Under the pieces are notes generated by a model. The model saw nothing but the letters and a program-made list of their open reading frames with translations, did not search any database and had not been told where the DNA came from. A DNA stretch of 64,000 bases from Streptomyces sp. NRRL WC-3605 (GTDB taxonomy: Bacteria > Actinomycetota > Actinomycetes > Streptomycetales > Streptomycetaceae). Both the position numbers and the translations under genes were made by a program. This document shows, one piece after another, positions 61,937 through 64,000 of this stretch; the stretch's first letter is position 1, and each line of letters begins with the position of its first letter. Where the stretch lies: positions 53,473 to 117,472 of the forward strand of contig NZ_LLZN01000053.1 in the NCBI RefSeq assembly GCF_001509795.1, in the 5' to 3' direction.

Positions 61937-62599
61937 ATGACCATGTCGCGTGGCCCGGCGCCGCACACCGGATCCGATCCTCTGGCCGGCGGGACGGTCC
62001 CCACCCCCGACCAGCAGACCGAACGTCTGCTGGCGGCGCTGGGCGGCTCCTGGAAATGGCTGCTGGCCACGGCCGTGGCCACCCTGGTACCCGGCGTCGT
62101 GGCGCTGGCCTGGCCGGACGCCACCCTGCACGTCCTCGCGGTGATCATCGGGCTGTACCTGCTGGTGACCGGCGCCTTCCGGTTCGTCGCCTCGTTCGCG
62201 CGGGCGCACGGCGACCGGCATCTGGAGCTGCTCTCGGCCGTGCTCTTCGTCCTGGCCGGGGTGCTGTGCCTGCGCCATCCGCTGCAGACCATCGCCGCGC
62301 TGTCCCTGATCGTCGGCGCCGTCTGGGTCGTCACCGGCATGCTGACCGCCTGGACCGCCCTCGCGCTGAAGGGGATGCCGCACCGCGGGGTCGTCCTCGG
62401 CGCCGCGGCGCTCGGCGTCGTCGCCGGCATCGTCGTCCTGGCGCTGCCCGGCCAGTCGGCCGTCGTCCTGACCCGGCTGCTCGGTCTGTGGCTCGTCCTG
62501 CTCGGCCTGGCCGAACTGGGCGTCGCCTTCGCCTGGCGCGCCGCGCTGCGCCGGGCGCTGCCCGAGCCGCCGCCCTCCCGCCCACCGGCGGCCGCCTGA
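61937..62599 (+). CDS. HdeD/DUF308 family membrane protein
   Basis: The 220-residue protein has six hydrophobic helices in the HdeD pattern, for example LLATAVATLVPGVVALAWPD and HVLAVIIGLYLLVTGAFRFV, with the typical WPD motif after the first. HdeD helps acid resistance in E. coli; the actinobacterial role is unknown. GAGGAGG-like sequence precedes ATG 61937. The next gene follows after 18 bp with its own ribosome-binding site, so they probably form an operon. Confidence 0.88.
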   Translation: MTMSRGPAPHTGSDPLAGGTVPTPDQQTERLLAALGGSWKWLLATAVATLVPGVVALAWPDATLHVLAVIIGLYLLVTGAFRFVASFARAHGDRHLELLSAVLFVLAGVLCLRHPLQTIAALSLIVGAVWVVTGMLTAWTALALKGMPHRGVVLGAAALGVVAGIVVLALPGQSAVVLTRLLGLWLVLLGLAELGVAFAWRAALRRALPEPPPSRPPAAA

Positions 62600-62617
62600 G
62601 CGACCGAGGAGGCGCGC

Positions 62618-64000
62618 ATGCCCCCGGATGCGAACCCCGAGCCCCCCGACCCCGGCCACCGCGATCCCGGCGACCGCACCCCCGGCCCCCGGACGCTCTC
62701 CGCGGAGGAGGCCGCCACCTACGAGCGCCTGCGCCACGCGTCCACGCAACGGCACCGCAAGGCGCGCTACGCCGGGTCGTCGCTGCTGCTGCTGATCACC
62801 CTGCTGCTCGCGATCCCCGCCGTGGTCGCCGCATGGACGGCCGACACCGTCTCCGACACCGACCGGTACGTCGACACCGTCGCGCCGCTGGCCTCCGAAC
62901 CGGCCGTGCAGGACGTCGTCACCGACCGGCTGACGGCCCGGGTCGTGTCCAACGTCGACGTCGACGCGGTGACGAAGGAGCTGGGCAAGGCGCTCGCCGA
63001 CGCCGGCGCGCCCCCCGCCGTCGTCGACCGGACCCAGGCGCTCTCCGGGCCGCTGAAGGCCGCCGTGTCGAACGTCGTGCACGGCATCATCGACCGCGTC
63101 GTCACCAGCGACACCTTCGAGGAGGTGTGGGTGGACGCCAACCGGCGCGCCCACGCGGCGGTCGTGGCCGTGCTCACCGGGGACGACAGCGGGGCGGTGC
63201 GCGCCGAGGGTGACAGCATCAAGCTGGACGTCGGCCCCCTGATCGACGACGTCAAGCAGCGCCTGGTCGACCAGGGCTTCGACAAGGCGTCCGCGATCCC
63301 CGCGCCGGACGCGCAGATCACCCTGTTCCAGACGGACAAGCTGAGCGAGGCGCAGGACGCGCTGCGGCTGCTCGACGTCATGGGCGTCTGGCTGCCGGTG
63401 ATCACGATCGTGCTGGCCGCGCTCACCGTGTGGACCGCGCCGGCCCACCGCATGATGCTGCTGATCACGGCCTCCGGCGTCGCCGTCATGATGATCGTGC
63501 TCCTCGTCGGACTGGCCGTGGCCCGCCGGATCTACCTGGACTCCGTGCCCACCTCGGTCCTGCCCACCGACGCCGCCGCGGCCATCTACGACACCTTCGT
63601 GCGCTTCCTGCGCGACAGCACCCGCACCCTGCTGGTCGTCGCCGTGATCACGGCCCTCGCCGCCTACCTGTTCGGCCCGAGCCGGGTCGCCCGCTGGGTG
63701 CGCGGCCAGTCGGCGCGCGGCACGGGCGCCGCCGGGCACGCCCTGCGGGACGCCGGCATGCGCACCGGTGCGGCCGGGCGGTGGCTGGACACCCACCGGT
63801 CCTGGGCCACCGGCATCGTCATCGGCGCCGGGGCGCTGGCCCTGCTGCTGTGGAACCGGCCCACGGTCGGGGTGGTCGCCCTGGTCGTCGGCCTGGTGGT
63901 GGTCGTCCTCGGCGATCCCCATGATCCCGCGGAAGATCGCGATGAGACCGGCGATCGTGAGCATGACCGCGGCGAAGGCCGTCAGGCCGGCGGCCCACGC
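62618..64000 (+). CDS. membrane protein of unknown function, running off the window
   Basis: The visible 461 codons have no stop. GAGGAGG at 62606-62612 sets ATG 62618. After a proline-rich N-terminus comes a helix (SSLLLLITLLLAIPAVVAAW), a long outer region with TDRYVDTVAPLASEPAVQDV, two helices near 250-300 and one near 335-350, and a last hydrophobic stretch LVVGLVVVVL ending at about codon 431. From there (after about 63912) the frame turns into charged residues that are the antisense of a DUF7144-like gene. The usual C-terminus of such proteins seems to be missing. I recall the family as common and uncharacterised in Streptomyces. Confidence 0.7.
   Translation, partial: MPPDANPEPPDPGHRDPGDRTPGPRTLSAEEAATYERLRHASTQRHRKARYAGSSLLLLITLLLAIPAVVAAWTADTVSDTDRYVDTVAPLASEPAVQDVVTDRLTARVVSNVDVDAVTKELGKALADAGAPPAVVDRTQALSGPLKAAVSNVVHGIIDRVVTSDTFEEVWVDANRRAHAAVVAVLTGDDSGAVRAEGDSIKLDVGPLIDDVKQRLVDQGFDKASAIPAPDAQITLFQTDKLSEAQDALRLLDVMGVWLPVITIVLAALTVWTAPAHRMMLLITASGVAVMMIVLLVGLAVARRIYLDSVPTSVLPTDAAAAIYDTFVRFLRDSTRTLLVVAVITALAAYLFGPSRVARWVRGQSARGTGAAGHALRDAGMRTGAAGRWLDTHRSWATGIVIGAGALALLLWNRPTVGVVALVVGLVVVVLGDPHDPAEDRDETGDREHDRGEGRQAGGPR
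63902..64000 (-). pseudogene. partial DUF7144-like membrane protein
   Basis: On the minus strand from the window edge, WAAGLTAFAAVMLTIAGL then IAIFRGIMGIAEDD matches the first membrane helix and following IAEDD motif of DUF7144 proteins. After EDD the frame breaks into the antisense of the plus-strand membrane gene and loses all similarity. Its N-terminus lies beyond the window. It is either truncated by a rearrangement or joined by an assembly error. Confidence 0.5.

Overview
The window is chromosomal DNA of a Streptomyces-type actinomycete. The evidence is very high GC, GTG and TTG starts, many 4-bp ATGA/GTGA gene overlaps, several typically streptomycete families (an SD-less style of promoter, a 13-TM-style regulator/ABC modules, a membrane-tailed Ser/Thr kinase, DUF5063 after recR), and a gene order (fba, pyrE, kyn genes, purA, kinase, ybaB, recR, lysC, asd, ECF sigma) that from memory matches the conserved core around SCO36xx of S. 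coelicolor in reverse order. No rRNA, tRNA, CRISPR array, prophage or intact insertion sequence was seen.

Layout. 0.3-8.2 kb: DUF2617 protein, membrane-anchored spermidine-synthase-like protein, CoxG-like SRPBCC protein, aldose epimerase, pyrE, class II fba, a DHA2 exporter and a DUF3151 protein, all on the plus strand. 8.3-11.5 kb: tryptophan-to-anthranilate catabolism (tryptophan 2,3-dioxygenase, kynureninase, probable formylkynurenine hydrolase). 11.6-18.6 kb: a DesK/NarL-type two-component system, a VOC protein, a CYP107-like P450, and a drug-type ABC exporter divergent from a MarR/GbsR-like regulator with a visible operator. 18.6-26.3 kb: diacylglycerol-kinase-like protein, purA, an FtsX-type ABC exporter and a second two-component system. 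26.4-27.8 kb: a small accessory patch with an HTH protein and a VapBC-like toxin-antitoxin pair. 27.9-37.3 kb: mostly minus-strand genes including an unusual two-domain glycosyltransferase, GntR and aminotransferase genes, then a DJ-1/MarR operon and a Ser/Thr kinase with a long Pro-Ala-Gly linker. 37.3-44.8 kb: SLATT protein, ybaB, recR, DUF5063, lysC-asd and an ECF sigma factor with its membrane partner. 44.8-51.9 kb: SURF1, S9 peptidase, TrkA-type channel protein, amidohydrolase and a glycosyltransferase. 52.2-59.9 kb: a large N-HTH/nSTAND/14-WD40 protein divergent from a MalT-like LuxR ATPase and a small membrane protein. 60.0-64.0 kb: small proteins, a DUF2252 kinase-like protein, a DUF308 membrane protein, and a final gene that runs off the window after an abrupt junction with an antisense DUF7144 fragment.

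Themes. About fourteen genes have a -10-like hexamer 6-9 nt before the start codon and no Shine-Dalgarno sequence, so leaderless transcription looks dominant here. Several regulators have self-evident palindromic operators (MarR/GbsR-ABC, antitoxin, MarR-DJ-1, GntR, plus an orphan TetR-type site and a triple inverted repeat before the ECF sigma operon). The two two-component systems share an identical 13-nt box upstream. The least explained items are the nSTAND/WD40-LuxR locus, the triple inverted repeat before the sigma gene, and the chimeric junction at the right edge.
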